NCBI GenBank assembly: GCA_021234155.1
Contig: JAJEKV010000769.1
Location: forward strand, 1 to 64,000
Length of the DNA stretch: 64,000 nucleotides
From: Isoetes taiwanensis
Taxonomy: Eukaryota; Streptophyta; Lycopodiopsida; Isoetales; Isoetaceae
Direction: 5' to 3'
Positions 45,236 to 57,169 of this stretch are shown here, one piece after another. Positions within the stretch are counted from its first letter, which is position 1, and each line of letters starts with the position of its first letter. Made by a program: the position numbers and the translations under genes. The notes below the pieces were generated by a model that saw only the letters and a program-made list of their open reading frames with translations, ran no database searches and had not been told where the DNA came from.

Positions 45236-47976
45236 ATGAGCCGACTGGAACTTCGATGTCTTCTTGATGGTGTACAAGGTCTTGTGGATGCTCTAACGTC
45301 AATCCGCTGGAAAAAACAGCAGGTTTTACGGCATTTACATTGACGCATGTCCCAGTAATTTTGAATAAAGGCATTCTGTGTGTGCAGGATGCAGTCTGCG
45401 AGATTTCCGAACACGGTTTAGTGATTACTGTAGAGGAATGGGGTTGTCTTCAGGGTCGCGTCTATTTTAGAAAAGAGGTGCTTGCTTTCTCTTTGTGTGG
45501 GATTTGAGATTTGTTAATTAATTCTTGTCCGGGTTTTTAAATTCCTTATGCTTTCAGCTTTTTCGCAGCTATGAATTTAGTGCAGAGGTCAGGCCACGAT
45601 TTGGTGTCAGTCTGGGGTTGCTTGTTGACTGCCTTAATACTTTCACCTCTTCAGTTGGTGCTACAGCTCTTGAAATATGCTATCCAGGGTTAGATATGCA
45701 GCTTCTGCTCAAGTGAGTCCTTCTAACTGGGTACAAGAAAGTCTGACATCTTTCTTAAGGCGCACATCTCGGCAATGCAGGTTGATTGACACTAATAATA
45801 CTTGTATATATGCTGAAATTCGAACTCGAATTCCAGATACCATCCCAAGGGACTATAGTATCGATGATGATGGGAAGCTACCAGCTTATTTTGCAGTGAA
45901 GGTGCTGCTTCTCTGATCTTTATTCGTATATTTTGTTGCCTTTGGATAATAATACAAGAATATAATGGTGGTTGTTTTAGATGTCACGGGGTTATGTAAA
46001 ACAGGAAAGACCTTTTGTATTATCCTTTTGAGAGACCACATGGGTCTGCAAGGCAAAAACATATGTAGGTTATTATGTGTCTCTGTGTAGAAAAAAAAGT
46101 TATATCTATAGTCCTGTTCTTTTCAGGAATCTGTGTGATATGTTTCTCATGCTGTTAGGTCTGTCGGGCTGGAAAGTTAGCATTGTTCAGTTAAGATGAA
46201 AAGCATGTAGCCATCAGTTCTTGACTAGCTCTGTAATGTAATTACAGTCTGCAGCACTGAAGGAGGCAGTTGATGACCTGGAATGGCCTGGATCTAGTAT
46301 CTCGATAACTTTGTGTCCTGAACCACCTAGATTGCTCTTTCGTGGTGAAGGTCATGGAGATCTGCAGGTGATGGCTGATCACTGCTTCTATCATTTTGCA
46401 TCTTGCAATTCATATTAAATGCTAACGTTTTCAAGTATAGGGCTAAAACCTTTGTTTGGCAAGGGAGCAAATACATTTATTTTTCCTGGTGTGGCTGGGA
46501 AAGTACCATTGAAAGCATCATTGCTAAGATCAAAAGCATCTAGAGAATTTAAACTTCTATAATGCGTTACACAGTTTGTTAATGAACATTTGCCAAAGAA
46601 ATTATAAATACACTTGATAGAAACCAAGTTTCAATGCTGAGGCCATGGAATTGAAAATGGTTAATGCTGGTTGTCACCTTCAGAACTAGATTCTCCTCCT
46701 TACCATTGTGCAGAAAACAGCCTGCACTGTAGCAGATATCTAGAAGAAACTAGTGGAGCTGTTCCTTAATGCTTTCTTTTTGCTATAAGAATTTTGTTGA
46801 CGTCATTGCTAGAAAGGATTGAAGTAGGTAAAAGTCGTCATTCGCACTTTCAGTCCGATGTGAACTCTTTTAATACACATGCAAGATTCCCCTAGTTCAA
46901 TCTGTAAGTACAATTCATAATGGATTTTTAGGATGGTTGATGAGTGTTTGGATTGGAGGTTTAGATGTTGTCAGCGTCTTTTCAGTGGGGGCCTGACACA
47001 TTGATCAAGCGAAGAGCATTCAACAGTAAAACTAGGACAGTTGTGTTCTTATTTCACAACTGAAAATTATTTATTTTGTTAGTAAATTGAGCAATGACTA
47101 GTAGGTTATGGGAAAGCATAAGTATGATGTACATTTTTGTAAGGAAGCAAGGAGCGGATACTTGAAGGCAAAGAAATGCTTATGCATCTTTTACATAACA
47201 TAATGAAGGGAGTCAAGGACGAATGTTCTTTATTTTTTACTTCAATTGGGATTATGAAATATGCAGATTCAAAGAATGCAATGTTATTCATAAGGGTTTC
47301 CAGGCCTGTGTTTCCTGCTTGCTCAGTATAATTGTTGTCATTTAGAAAGTGCAACTGTATAATTGGATAGTTCATACTACTCAAAAATTTAACATAGTGA
47401 TTTAACATGTCCTTGATGATGAATTTGTATCTTCTAATGTCAAGCAGATTGAATTTCTACACAACCCACAGTCCGACCTCTTTATTGCCTTCCAATGTGA
47501 CCGCTTGATATCTTACAGGTAAGATTCTCCCCTTTCCATCAAATTTCTTAGACCTTTGATGAGTTATATGTCAGATATGAGTGCAATATTTTGGTGATTA
47601 ATGCTATGATTTTGTAACTTGATTTTGTCACTGCCATGATTAGGTTATCTCATTTTGAGACTAGAGAATACTATGTTATTTCGGTGACAACTTATATCTA
47701 ACTATTTGTAGGTATAAGTACAAGTTTTTGCGGGCGACAACCGCAAATATTCCAAACACAATTATGAAAGATAATCGTGGTAGCAAATTAACTATTGGGA
47801 GTGGTGGTCTCTTAAAAGTTCAGCATCTTGTATCAGTTAGATTGTCTGCTACTCAGCAGCATCACCCTATCGATCCAATTGGCAACCAGCAGCATGGCCG
47901 CGTATCATACATTGAGTTTTATGTCATGCCAGATGAGGAAGAGGAACCTGCTCCTGCAGTTGGCCAGACATTGTGA
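45236..47976 (+). CDS. RAD1: Cell-cycle checkpoint clamp protein RAD1 (9-1-1 complex)
   Basis: Seven exons (45236-45322, 45388-45477, 45558-45712, 45781-45901, 46248-46367, 47448-47518, 47712-47976) join through GT-AG introns in consistent phase to 302 residues; the human protein has 282. RAD1 forms a PCNA-like ring with RAD9 and HUS1 that is loaded at damaged DNA in the nucleus and activates ATR signalling. Recognisable blocks are LDGVQGLVDALTSIRWKK (residues 10-27), TVEEWGCLQGRVYF, RPRFGVSLGLLVDCLNTF, CIYAEIRTRIPDTIPRDY, SAALKEAVDDLEWPG, FRGEGHGDLQ, NRGSKLTIGSGGLLKVQH and SYIEFYVMPDEEEEPAP. They follow the order of plant RAD1 proteins. The start is the first in-frame ATG; a few more N-terminal residues could come from an upstream exon. 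The frame is intact and the gene is probably functional. Confidence 0.95.
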
Positions 47977-49280
47977 CATGTTTGCTGAAACAAATTTTGT
48001 CTTTTTGAAATCAAGACATACTCAAATCATGTACTGCTGTCATCTCATATACTGCTGTTGTCATCTCAAATGCTATGCTCAAGTTGTATACTGCTGTCAC
48101 TTACTCAAATTATGTACTGCTGTCATCTGCTTGCTGGGTTGGAGATGGCCTAAACCAACCATGGCTGGCAAATTGTCAAAATGGCAAGCTACTAATTCCT
48201 TAAATGTCTAATGTTGTGGAGGTTTCATTCCTTGGATATGCTGCATTGCCCTTTGCTAATGCAGCAACAGTCAATAATAGGCTTAAGAGATGGGTGGATT
48301 TCAAGCCTTGTGGTTGGTTACGTCCTGATTTTTAAGATTCTGAAGGATTCAAAACTACATTGTTTTCAGTAGCAGTTGTACTTTCGGCGTATGGTGCAGG
48401 TGAAGCAAAAGATTTGGTTGTTTCTATGATAAGCATGTATTAGCCTGTTCACTTCATGAATTATAATCTGAGCAAAGATCTATTGTTTATGCTCTCATAT
48501 GTTGGTCTTTTCAAAACAAATTTTCTTTACTTCATCGGTATTTTGGCACCTTCTGCAGCTGAGGCAAATTGGTATGTCTTATGTTCTATAAGTTTGGGAA
48601 CTCATTGCAGTTTTGTTTCTCATATGGTGGATTGTTTAGGCATCAACAACAAACAAGGTTTCTTCTTGAGTCCATTCTTTTTTATATTCTATTTATTTGC
48701 ATGCCCTGTCAAGTCGCTCTTTTGCCGAGGTTTACTTTCTTAGTACTGTTCTGCAATCAATAGACATATACCGTTTAGAAATAATTGGTTTTAAAACGAC
48801 TCAAACGTGTTTCTTGTGAGGTTGAATGCCAGCCACGGATTTGGAACATATCCTGGGTATGATGCTAGATCTGCGGCCAACATCTTTTTGGAGAAAAAAT
48901 GGCGTGCCATTTCCTAAGGTCTCGATCGAACTCATGGTCGTAAGGTAGGAAAACACAAATAAAAGAAAAGGTCCGCAGACCATGCATGTTCTGGACAGGC
49001 TGATGGAATCGCCCTTCCCAGTCCTGGGCCGCAATGGTTCATCCCCACCCTGGCCAAAGGAAATAAAGACTGCCTAAAACAACAGAAACGCAAACAAGAA
49101 CTAAAATTGTCAATGGTTAGCATCCAACATGTGATACGCATCCCATCCTGAAGCAGCGAGTCGTTCCCCATATAGTTTGCCCAATTCATCTTGCCAATTC
49201 TCATCTCCATAACCAGCAGATGCTTCTGCTCTCCTTGCCCTGCCCCAGCCCCCCCTTCCAGAACGCTTAAAAAAATCACG
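47977..49280 (+). other. RAD1 3' flank, no second gene seen
   Basis: The 3' untranslated region presumably lies here; the only structure is the CTGCTGTCA repeat. Frames of 95 codons or fewer carry no motif. A 118-codon minus frame at 48932-49288 has none either. Confidence 0.5.
48019..48129 (+). repeat. Degenerate minisatellite in the RAD1 3' flank
   Basis: TACTGCTGTCATCT and close variants occur four times (about 48032, 48050, 48089, 48116), twice preceded by ACTCAAATCATG or ACTCAAATTATG. It starts 45 bp after the RAD1 stop and is probably transcribed in the 3' untranslated region. Confidence 0.8.
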
Positions 49281-49284
49281 TCAC

Positions 49285-49480
49285 CCAAAAAAAATGGGAA
49301 AAAAAATAAAAATAAAAAAATAAAAACAAGGCATCTCGACCGAAAGGTCTTCTTTGCTAAAGTATTCCCGGCTGGAGGATTGAACCTCCGTGCCTACCGC
49401 ATCACCGGCATCACCAGAGCCCCACAATATCATCCCTTACATCCGCTTCACCAATTCATGGCTTCACCAATGTTGTGAAT
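49285..49480 (-). mobile_element. Possible tRNA-derived SINE with T-rich tail
   Basis: On the minus strand a box A-like TGGTGATGCCGG (about 49416-49405) is followed 30 bases later by a perfect box B, GGTTCAATCC (49386-49377), inside a T-arm-like hairpin GGAGG-TTCAAT-CCTCC. The body ends in a T-rich tail (TTTTTATTTTTTTATTTTTA) at about 49325-49300. Plant Au-type SINEs also end in T runs. No acceptor stem is present, so a tRNA gene is unlikely. Ends are approximate. Confidence 0.5.
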
Positions 49481-50640
49481 CATGACCACATAGAATCTGT
49501 TGGCGCTTAAAACCCAGTACGCAAATAGAAAGCAAACATCACATCTTATCCATGCCCTAGCACGGCTAAAAAAAAACATAAAATACCTTTCTTCTTTCTA
49601 CCCATGACAAGAAAAATCCATCCACAAACATACCAAAATAGAAAATGTGACCATTCATTCCTTAAGCCAATTAAGCTCCTCAAAGTTGGCTAAATATACC
49701 CTTTCCTATACAGTACCATACCAAAATCATAGTCCTAACCATTGCCAAAATACCCTTTCCCAACGCAAAATGAATTGGGCAAACTATATTCTGATCGAAT
49801 TAAAGGAGCTTAGAACACAGTTCAAAAACACCCATGCTTCCTCGTGTTTTGGCGGACTTGCATTTGATTTTGCTAAGCCGCCGGCCCGATTTGTTTATCT
49901 TGGATGTTTCGTGAGCTTTTTTTTCATTCTCAGTTGAGAATAGAATCATAATAAAGCAAGAGTAACATTGAATTGAAGTAAAGAATATCTCATTGCAAGA
50001 TGGAAAAGAACAGTTGTTAGTTGCCACCTGTATTGAATTATGTACCGTAAAACTGTTTCCTACTTGACGAGCCAAACTTACATTGATTTAGTAAACAATA
50101 TGTATATGGAAAAGGCCCAAGGGGCCTTTCGCAATACGTAGAGTTTCTTGAGGTGGCATTCTGCCATGTCATCACCAGGTCAGCGAGTATAAATGGAAAA
50201 TGCCGTGTCATTTAATTCTCGAAGTTTTTAATACTAAGCATGCTGCTTTTGATTGCGGACTTCGGGACATATTTAGAAAGTTTGGGGCTATGATCAGAAG
50301 AAAATAGGAGGTTTGGATTGGAGTAACAGGTATTGAGGAAGTGCCATTTGAGATAAAGAATAGTCCAATCTTTGCTAATGCTAGAAAGGCTACCATTGCT
50401 TCTATGAGGAGATCTCGTAAGACTCTAGGTGAGAAAAGGAAGAAAGGCAGAAGAAATCAGCTACAACTGTGAATTGGCTCTGCTTTCTATTCTTTGTAAT
50501 AGAGGGTTGCAAAGAAGGTCTATGTTCTATTGTGTATCCAGATTTGCTATTAGAGGTAGGGAGGACCGAATTTGGCGCCCAAGAGAAAATACTGCGTGAA
50601 GGGCTTTGACGTGTGGCGATAATACAATGCACTATAACCC
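49481..50640. other. No feature seen
   Basis: Open frames up to 112 codons without recognised motifs. Confidence 0.5.
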
Positions 50641-50649
50641 CAAAATCTG

Positions 50650-51130
50650 CTCTATGTGTTGTTTTTTGCTGTCTTTTTTGCAAAAAAACAACACATAAAG
50701 ACCACCCATTGTAATGTTCCGAAAATGCTAGAAACAACACGTACTTTTTTTCTGTGGTTTTTCACACAAAAAAAATGCGTAGTTTTCATGTGTGGTTTTT
50801 TTACAAAAACTCTGCATAATTTTTATGTATGGTTTTCACCGTGGTTTTTAAACAAAACTACACCTAAATTTTATGTGTGTTTTTTGCTCAAAAACAAAAG
50901 CAACACATTGTTTTAGGTGTTGTTTTAACCCAAAGACAATGTATGGTTTTCATATGTGAATTTTTTGGGCATAGTTTTCCTTCAAATATCCACATGTTGT
51001 TTTCATTATTTGTAGTGCAACCACATGTTGTTTTTTCGTACAATAACATATGCTTTTTTTGTTGTGTGTGTAGTTTTTAGTAGAATAACACATGTTTTTT
51101 AGTTGTAGTTTTAAATAAATAATGTATTGG
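50650..51130. repeat. Degenerate T/A-rich array of TGTGGTTTTTT-type units
   Basis: About a dozen loosely spaced variants of TGTGTGGTTTTTTAACAAAA occur over 480 bp. At the left end an inverted pair, TATGTGTTGTTTTTTGC and its complement, is separated by a few bases (about 50652-50698) and could form a hairpin. The open frames inside are low-complexity and not genes. Confidence 0.7.
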
Positions 51131-54100
51131 ATTAAAGAAAACAACAAACATAGGAAACTTAAGAATAGAGATTGTTTTCCATTGTAATGAGGAAAGGGAA
51201 TTACATGATTGCAATAGTAAACAAAGAGAGTTCTGCATTGCCTAATTAGTATACATGAGTATATACTCCAATTTGAATTTCAAAGTAAACAATCACATAT
51301 TGTTCCTTTCAAAAGTATCATCTTATTTTAGGATAATAAAATCCAAACTTTACAATTACAAACATCTCAAATTCAAGTTTAATAAAGACTATGATTTTAT
51401 ATCACTTCGTGCAAGAGAATTTTTTCTTTTATAGAGTGATCCAAGTTTTTCTCGCTTTGGTCAGAATACACAATAATATTTAAAGCATATGTGAGTTTAA
51501 GAAATATCTCACATCATTTACAAGCATCATATTGTAACCACCATTGTTCTCGGAGATATTGCCTCGTTACCTCAAATAAGTATGCTTGGATAGGCCATTC
51601 CCAACATCGCTGAAACCACGCTATATTTAATGTGTACAGCTACTAGATGGTAGTATATTTACTTCCCTCTTGTTTGATCTTGGCATACTTGCTAATAAAC
51701 ACAACCATAAACTCCAGTTAAAAGCTTTTGTTATCGCCTTAAATTGCAATATCAAATTGCTAAAAACAAAGATTAAGTACCTCATCCGTGATAGTTTCCA
51801 TGCATTTCCATACTTCGATTGAAATACTATGGGCCGTGTCCATGGCTTCTCCCTCTCACTTGACTGACTCTGCCAAGAAGACCCGTGATCGCTCGAGACC
51901 AATCCATACCGATTTAGCCCTAAAAGCGCAATATTTTAGAAAGAAAAATTTTATTTGATTCTACTTTTGGTTTAACTTCTTTGAAGCCTGTTTTTGTGAA
52001 GCAATGATGTAAAATCTTAAAACGTAAATGGTTACTTGGGCAATCCAACGGCCTAAGCTTGGCGGAATTTATAGCTCCTTCCCGATATTTACGTTTTGAT
52101 ATTCCATCAAGTAGGATATAGAAGAATTATTACCAAGCCGTCTCTTTCCAGTTAAGCGATACACATAGTGCTACGGTACTTGCTTGTATGGAAACCTATG
52201 CTAACAACATCAAACATTTAGAAGAGATAAGCACACTTTACCAAATAGGTCAAGCATCAAAATGAGTAGGATTAAAAGCCGAAAGCAAGAAGAAACATTT
52301 CTGGTGAAGGACCGCGAAAAAAAAAAACCTTTTCACTTGACCTATTCGCTGCGGATTCCTTCTCGTCATGCCATAGCCTTCGGATTTTTGCAAGAGAAGG
52401 AATTTTACAAGGATCACCCGAGAGATTTTACAAGGAACCCGAGAGAGCCTAGATCACCCGGATATGGTTTTCTCGCCTAACAATGGGGCTTGGCCAAGAA
52501 TACAAGCGGCGTCTCCCGCTCGGGTTGATTCGCAGTCGGTGTACCTCTGTTGCAAAGGTACTCGAGATCCGCTCGGACACGCATTATGACCACCGCTAAG
52601 GGCCCGAGGAGGGATGAAACCGGGGCGGGATGAAACTGGCGGGGCGGGAATAGACAACAGAGAGATTCAAAATGGAAAGGGGATGGGCACGGATGGGATG
52701 ACGTGTCCCCCAAGAAAACATATTTGTATTGATGTGTCATTTTTTTGGCGAAATCGATATAAAAAAATACGCATTGGCAGCAGGGGTCGTATAATTGTTA
52801 TCCTATCTACCTATCCAAACCGCAAATATAATGATATGTCATCCGCCACATAATGCCGCCAATCCTCGATAATATTAAACTCTCGCTCTATTGTATATTT
52901 ACGGTGCTCTTCTTCCTCGCAATTGGCGACCATCTCCATAGATCCCGGATAACTAATTTTATTCCTGTCTCCTTGTTTTGGAGCGTGTAATAATTTTTTT
53001 TTTTTTTTTTTCCTACAGATTTGCTTCAAAGTTCACGAGCAATTGAACTATGGAGGAATAACCTCACCGAGAGATAATGTCGATCTGAAAAACTTGCTTG
53101 AACCTAGATATCAAATTTGTGTTGGTTATGACAGCCTCAAATTAATTTGTACAATTTATGCTAAGTTGATCTTTTAGTGTCACCAACTTTTAAGTAAGGA
53201 TGCAGGCTCAGTTTGTCAAGGAGGTTCAGCGCATAAGTACACAAGTAAATGAGACCTTTATTCTATTGCCAACAACCTATACAATTGGTTGTAGAGTGAG
53301 TTCATGCAAATAGTATATGTAAAGAATACAATCTGACTTTTGTTACTTGAAAACCAAAACCTTACAATGAGGTTTCAATGCTATGTAATGATTAACAACT
53401 CTAGCGTTAACTTCTCATTTACCAAATTCTATCTATCTGCGTCGGATAGAGAACTTCAAGAATTTCAATATTTTGCAAAACACGGCCCGTAAATAATACT
53501 ATAACTCTATTGTAATTGGAATATTAGGTGAAAAAGAGTTATCTTTGGCAAACAACCATTGTAGAATAATGCTAAGCATACCTTCTCCATGTTATCTCTT
53601 ACTGCATTGCTATTTCAAATCTCCACGAGAATGATGTGCATTAGGCTTTTAATAACATTGCACACCATGCTTCTAATAACATGGCACTAAGATTTTGATT
53701 TGTTCATCCAAATATAAGCGCTTTGAAGGCGTTGTTGTTCCAAACTTGAGGTGATAGCAATAGCTACTCATATATGATGGAAAGCACCTAAACAAAATGT
53801 TTAAATAACACACTGCTCCAGCTAGCAAATACATAAAGCGAGGCATTCTCAAAGCAGTACTTATCTATCATAATGTCAAGCGAAATAATAGCCCAACCAT
53901 GCTAAAGTTCCATGCAAATTCCAACCACGCTTCACCCTGTAAGTTGAAGTAGGGAACCTAATAATCAAACATAAGGGCATAGGAGCAAGTTATAAAGGGA
54001 AGTTATTTTGCTCTAGGGGAAGTTCTTGCTATGATGGAATACACCTTTCTCTCTAGTACCAAAACCATATTTTAATTGTCAATGCGTGACAAACCAATTT

Positions 54101-54195
54101 CTACTATTATTTCTCTATATATCCTTGTATGTTGCAATCCATCTGTATCATGTCACCCTTAACATGTCACTTTGATTGAACCTAGGCTCAAATAT
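51131..54195. other. No gene seen
   Basis: Mostly AT-rich. A slightly GC-richer block at 52280-52720 has overlapping frames up to 87 codons on both strands without motifs. A T run of about 19 bases lies at 52992-53011. Confidence 0.5.
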
Positions 54196-54530
54196 GCCTA
54201 GGTTATTGAAGGGTTTACGTTTTGGAGGCCGAGTTTTTGTCGGTTGTACTTGGGACATGGCCAAGAAGATGCAATTGAAAACGCGAAGCAATAGGAATTG
54301 ACGGAATGGGGTTTGGATTTATCCTCCTCCCATAATGGCAAATTGAAGCGAGGCGCCTTTGCAAGAGATAAGGCAAAATTGTTTGGGATCATTCGGGATG
54401 GCCAATAGATCCAAACCCCATTCCTTCAGTTTCTATTGCTTCATGTTTTTAACTGCAGCTTCTTGACCATGTCCCAAGTGCAACCGACTAAATCGCGACC
54501 TCCATAACGTAAACCCTTCAATAACCTAGC
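54196..54530. repeat. Large inverted repeat (foldback), arms of ~125 bp
   Basis: The left arm (54196-54324) begins CTAGGTTATTGAAGGGTTTA, and the right arm (54405-54530) ends with the complement, AACCCTTCAATAACCTAG. Matching blocks continue through CTTGGGACATGG and AATGGGGTTTGGAT, with roughly 80-85% identity by eye. The spacer is about 80 bp. Just outside the right arm, AGGGTTTACATTTCGGAGGCC begins a further partial copy. A foldback MITE or a hairpin-RNA source locus would look like this. Confidence 0.9.
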
Positions 54531-55560
54531 AAACCACAGGGTTTACATTTCGGAGGCCATATCCTAGTCAGATTCGACCAGGATCTTGCACAATGTGATC
54601 ACGTAGAGGGAGGGTGTTGATGCCAGAAGATGGACCCTTAAAACCTTCCAGAGGCAGTTCGCCCCAAAGGTCCTCTCCTGAAGGCCCTTGGCCACGGATG
54701 GGCAACTCTCCCACTCCGGAACTATAAACTGACTCTGCCAATGGACTCAAAACATCGAGATTACCCTCGAGAACAAGTTTAGGTAGGAAGGAAGACCACC
54801 CTTTCTCCAAAGCGCCAAGGTAGCTCATGTCCAACACGTTAAGTAGTCAATTGACCTAAGAGGTGGCTGCGGAATCTTTGCCATGTAGAGGTTCGTGTTT
54901 TCTTTGTTGCCAAAAATGACCGTGTATAACTTGGTTCCTAGGGTAAATTTGCTATTAGGATGACATGGCTAAGTCAAATCTCCATTATGGAGCCTTTGTC
55001 TTTGCTCGAGCGACAAAACACTTGGGTTTCTACGGTCAGCCGTAGGGCGGCCAGCGGTTTGATAAGTTCTTTTCGAGGCCGGATCTTGGATTTTTTGAGT
55101 TTACTTGAAGCAGGTTACTTGAATGGTGGATTCAACAGTCGGATAGGGAAACCGAGCTTCAGGAGAGGGGGGCATTGGCATTTGCCCTCCCGGATCGTTG
55201 GCAGAAAAGGCTACCTCCGCAACCTTTTTGAGGTCCGTCTCACGGGTGCAGGCTCTCCCTCACGGTGAGGAAGCTGTGCAAAGTCCTGGCCTGGTTCGAT
55301 TTGGGGAAAGGTGTCAGCGTTTAAGTTCTTCAAGATCCCTCTATTCTATCCCTTGCCAAACTCCTCTACCAAAAAATTCTAAAGATTATCATATTTCTTG
55401 TATAAAGTCCTAGTCATCATGTCCACATCACCACCATCTAGCCATGTCAACCAAAATTTGCCAACATCACCCAATGAAAAGACCAAAGATGGACATCTTT
55501 TCATTTTTGGCCTAGTCAAAACTTGGCCTTGCTTAGTTGGCATGCCATGTCACCGCTTGA
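54531..55560. other. No gene assigned
   Basis: Frames of 89 (54568-54837, minus) and 102 codons (54960-55268, plus) are present; no motif is recognised. Confidence 0.5.
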
Positions 55561-56184
55561 AGTGCCTAGGTGGCATATTGGTGCCTAGGTGGCATGCCTG
55601 AGCCACCTTGGCATGTTGGAGCCTAGGTGGCATGTTGGAGCCCACATGGCATGTTTCAACCACCTTGGCATGTTTGAGCCTAAGTGGCATATTTGGCACG
55701 TTAAAGCCTAAGTGGCATGTTGGAGTCTAGGTGGCATATGTTGGAGCCTAGGTGGCATGTTTGAGCCACCTTGGCATGTTTGTGCCTAGGTGGCATGTTG
55801 GAGCCACCTTGGCATGTTGGAGCCTAGGTGGCATGTTGGAGCCACCTTGGCATGCTCGAGCCACCTTGGCATGTTGGAGCCTAGGTGGCATGTTTGAAGC
55901 CACCTTGACAAGTTGGATCCGCATGGCATGTTTGATCCACCTTGGCATGTTTGAGCCACCTTGGCATGCCGAGACCTAGGTGTCATGTTTGAGCCACCTT
56001 GGCATGTTTGAGTCACCTTGGCATGTTGGAGTCTATGTGGCATGTTTGAGCCACCTTGGCATGTTGAAGCCTAGTTGCCATGTTGGAGCCACCTTGGCAT
56101 GTTTGAGCCACGTTGGCATGTTGAAGCCTAGTTGCCATGTTGGAGCCACCTTGGCATGTTTGAGCCACCTTGGCATGTTGGAGC
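55561..56184. repeat. 19-bp minisatellite, about 31 units, two core types
   Basis: The array is made of 19-bp units of two kinds: AGCCTAGGTGGCATGTTGG and AGCCACCTTGGCATGTTGG. The 9-base cores CCTAGGTGG and CCACCTTGG are reverse complements apart from one base. Because three units make 57 bases, open frames on both strands have a 19-residue period and are not genes. The array continues for about 25 bp after the inserted element at 57046. Confidence 0.95.
56177..56184 (+). repeat. Target-site duplication of the hAT element, left copy
   Basis: GTTGGAGC, identical to 57046-57053. Eight bases is the hAT duplication length. The sequence is also part of the minisatellite unit. Confidence 0.9.
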
Positions 56185-57045
56185 CAGTGCTCGAATTTGA
56201 CGGTCCGCTCTTAATTTTCCAAGGACGGGCAAAATATATTTACACCTTTCACGTGACAGGAAGTTCCTAAATTCAAGCCTTTCAAATGCAATAAAAAAAT
56301 TTAAGATGACAGAAACCAATTTTTTTTCCGCAAAAACATAGATAGAATAGATAGATACATAGAGCAAGGCATATTTCCATTATAAGTTCATGAAATACAT
56401 AATGAAGTTCTTACATAGATACTATTAAACCAAAAGTAGTAGTTTAAAGTTTAAAATCAATCACAAAAACTTATTCAAGTGGCATTCTTCTCTTTTGCTT
56501 CGCTTCATACCAGTCTTGCCAATCTATGCTTTCAAATGGTTCATTCCACAAGGACACACACATTATGGCATAAGTGTTTCTAAGTTTATGCTCTTATAGC
56601 ACTCTTAATAGCATTTTGACGAGAGAAACCTCTCTCTCAAGACGGAAAATTTCATGGTATTTGGTTGGTTGGTTGGTACTTGGTAATGCAAATGCAATGC
56701 ATGGAATGGAACAATAAGAAATAAGAGATTTCTAATGTCAATGGTTCTTTGGTATCTATAATGTATACTTATTTTAAGTTCGGTTAAAAAATGGGATGTA
56801 CAGAGATATTATAATCAATAATAATATAAATGTTTAAAATTTATAAAGCTATATAGCAAGAAAAATGACAGCCATTTCTCTGTTCCTGGCCTTTCAAATG
56901 ACGAGTATGTCTTGTAGTTGCCCTTCTCTATGACGGGCAATTGCCCAAGTGCTACCCTTCATTTGCCATACAGATTATTTTTTTACCTGTTTTGACGGGC
57001 AAAAATCCAAAAAACGGGCATGAAAGCCGTCAAATTCGAGCCCTG
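56185..57045. mobile_element. Non-autonomous hAT element (MITE-like), 861 bp
   Basis: The left end reads CAGTGCTCGAATTTGACGG (56185-56203) and the right end CCGTCAAATTCGAGCCCTG (57027-57045); they are inverted repeats with 18 of 19 bases matching. CAGxG ends and a perfect 8-bp target duplication, GTTGGAGC, are diagnostic of hAT transposons. The motif GACGGGCAA recurs near both ends (about 56223, 56932, 56994, and ACGGGCA near 57014), like hAT subterminal transposase-binding sites. No transposase frame is present, so movement would need a helper element. Confidence 0.95.
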
Positions 57046-57053
57046 GTTGGAGC
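57046..57053 (+). repeat. Target-site duplication of the hAT element, right copy
   Basis: GTTGGAGC, directly after the right terminal inverted repeat and followed by the resumed minisatellite (CTAGGTAGCATG). Confidence 0.9.
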
Positions 57054-57169
57054 CTAGGTAGCATGTTTGAAGTCAAATGCTAGTGAAGTGTGTCAAGCAT
57101 ATATAACTCTTGTATGTTGCCATTTTGTGGCAGTAATGGCATGTGGACAACTTGGTCATACATGGATTT

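Noticed and set aside
48932-49288. 118-codon minus-strand open frame after RAD1
   Set aside because: There are no motifs, it overlaps the SINE-like tail, and its composition is like the non-coding surroundings.
49377-49416. Possible tRNA gene on the minus strand
   Set aside because: A T-arm-like hairpin is present, but the acceptor stem has no partner on the 5' side and the sequence continues into a T-rich tail.
50626-51018. A complete CACTA-type transposon between CACTATAA and TTGTAGTG
   Set aside because: The ends match in only six or seven of ten bases and the flanking three bases (ATG and CAA) are not duplicates.
55561-56184. CRISPR-like regular repeats
   Set aside because: Units are contiguous without unique spacers, and the context is eukaryotic.
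55748-56367. Several overlapping open frames on both strands with repeated Cys/Trp/His or Gln-His-Ala-Lys patterns
   Set aside because: They are produced by the 19-bp tandem repeat, whose three-unit period is 57 bases; they are not proteins.
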